A DNA stretch of 44,229 nucleotides from Microvirga roseola (GTDB lineage: Bacteria; Pseudomonadota; Alphaproteobacteria; Rhizobiales; Beijerinckiaceae), in contig NZ_JAJATX010000031.1 of assembly GCF_020866965.1 (NCBI RefSeq), forward strand, positions 1 through 44,229. The letters run 5' to 3'. Position 1 is the first letter of the stretch. Each line of letters opens with the position of its first letter. The translations under genes were made by a program, and so were the position numbers. The notes below the pieces were generated by a model that was not told where the DNA came from, did not search any database, and worked only from the letters and a program-made list of their open reading frames with translations. Positions 43,571 through 44,229 of the stretch are shown one piece after another.

Positions 43571-43960
43571 ATGTCTACTCGGCGCGCAACATTCGCCCTG
43601 CCGGGTAGAATTCTTCGCGCCGGCAGCGTTCGCACTCGTCCACTCAAACCCGGAACCATCCGGGTTGGCATCACAGCGGTATCACTCCCGAAGCATACCA
43701 CGGACCACACAGGCCTCATTCTCGAAGGTGGCGCCGAGACGTTCATGTTCTGGGGAGATGCGCTGCCGATTGGGCCAGGCACTCCGTCGCTCACGCAGGC
43801 CACGGCAGGTCACCAAGACTGCGTGGGAGCCGATACCGCTCGCGTCGCGCCTCACAGCCGTATTCCGCCTGGTTGTTGGACGCGAGATGCACCAACCAAA
43901 CACCGGTGGAATCATCCGCATCTCGAACGTCGCTGTCATTGATGGGGGAGGTGCCCTCCA
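43571..43960 (+). pseudogene. MBL-fold hydrolase remnant
   Basis: The frame from 43571 includes GITAVSLPKHTTDHTGLILE and GGAETFMFWGDALPI, which fits the GHTPGHTG...WGD motif of MBL-fold hydrolases. Lys replaces the Gly before the first His. Later pieces (ADTARVAPHSRI in one frame, HQPNTGGIIRIS in another) continue the fold. No N-terminal HxHxDH region is preserved, so this is a fragment. Confidence 0.6.
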
Positions 43961-44173
43961 ACGTCCTCGCTGTGCCGAAGTGGAGGCCTTGAAGTACCAC
44001 TTGAGGAGGGCATCCATAAGAGATGGTCCTAAAGCCTCCCATGGCTGCATAAGTTACACCTGTAACCGAACGCTGCTTTCATTGAAATCCAAGCTTAGCA
44101 CCTAGACATGAGCAATAGCTCCGGAACGGCGCACGAGTGCCTATCGCGCAGCAGGCGAATGGAGATCTCTCAA

Positions 44174-44229
44174 ATGAACGCAGTGAAGAGAAGAAACTTT
44201 CTCAAAGGTGCGGGCCTGGCCGCGGCGGC
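44174..44229 (+). CDS. Start of a Tat-exported protein (cut by window end)
   Basis: ATG 44174 follows GGAGATCTCTCAA. The visible 18 codons read MNAVKRRNFLKGAGLAAA, a twin-arginine signal (RRNFLK) and the start of its hydrophobic core. Binding proteins and cofactor-containing periplasmic enzymes commonly begin this way. The rest lies outside the window, so the function cannot be named. Confidence 0.75.
   Translation, partial: MNAVKRRNFLKGAGLAAA

Noticed and set aside
1..44229. CRISPR array, toxin-antitoxin pair or restriction-modification system
   Set aside because: No regularly spaced direct repeats, Cas-like proteins, small overlapping toxin/antitoxin pairs or methyltransferase motifs were seen.

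Overview
The window looks like part of a large extrachromosomal replicon (megaplasmid or chromid) of a GC-rich alphaproteobacterium, most likely order Hyphomicrobiales (Rhizobiales), perhaps a Microvirga/Methylobacterium relative. The reasons are a repA-repB partition pair of the repABC type, a NepR-like anti-sigma factor, a DUF1127 protein, Liv-type ABC transporters and IS families common in that group. The organism is inferred from gene style only; no database was searched.

Region by region. (1) 0.4-6.1 kb, + strand: small stress-type genes. These are a WGxxGxxG-tail protein broken by an amber codon, a NepR homologue, a coiled-coil protein, a YeaQ/Transgly_assoc membrane protein, a CobB-type sirtuin, a two-helix K+ channel with an RCK domain, a DsrE-like protein, a SnoaL-like protein and a dead cupin gene. 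(2) 6.2-8.7 kb, - strand: repA and repB overlapping by one base, with no repC in the window. (3) 8.7-10.9 kb: a gene-poor stretch with two perfect and two degenerate copies of TTTTACACGTGTAAAA, a candidate centromere or origin, then a serine recombinase. (4) 12.3-13.3 kb: a secreted MBL-fold protein, the 3' half of a tRNA-Lys (candidate att scar) and a terminator. (5) 13.7-21.1 kb: an intact catabolic module of TetR regulator, prolidase-like amidohydrolase, complete Liv-type ABC transporter (binding protein, two permeases, two ATPases) and a convergent enol-lactonase-like hydrolase. (6) 21.4-28.5 kb: decaying DNA with an IS701-like element, broken EamA and SDR genes, an intact aldehyde dehydrogenase, a frameshifted Old Yellow Enzyme and a LysR gene split by an IS5-family element. 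(7) 28.6-32.7 kb: an OsmC-like protein and an intact molybdenum hydroxylase operon (2Fe-2S subunit, Mo subunit, dihaem cytochrome c). (8) 33.1-39.5 kb: abutting and nested dead IS elements (IS3, IS1182, IS5, IS66 remnants) around a PAP2-family gene. (9) 39.7-44.2 kb: a ketopantoate-reductase-like gene, an IS5 remnant, DUF1127, GNAT, broken M20 peptidase and MBL genes, and the start of a Tat-exported protein cut by the window edge.

The two intact metabolic units (13.7-21.1 and 29.4-32.7 kb) stand out against the decayed surroundings. The first probably imports and hydrolyses an amide- or peptide-like solute. The second probably oxidises an N-heterocycle or aldehyde in the periplasm and passes electrons to a cytochrome. 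Many pseudogenes carry G:C to A:T changes (TGG to TAG/TGA, probable CAG to TAG), as expected for relaxed selection.
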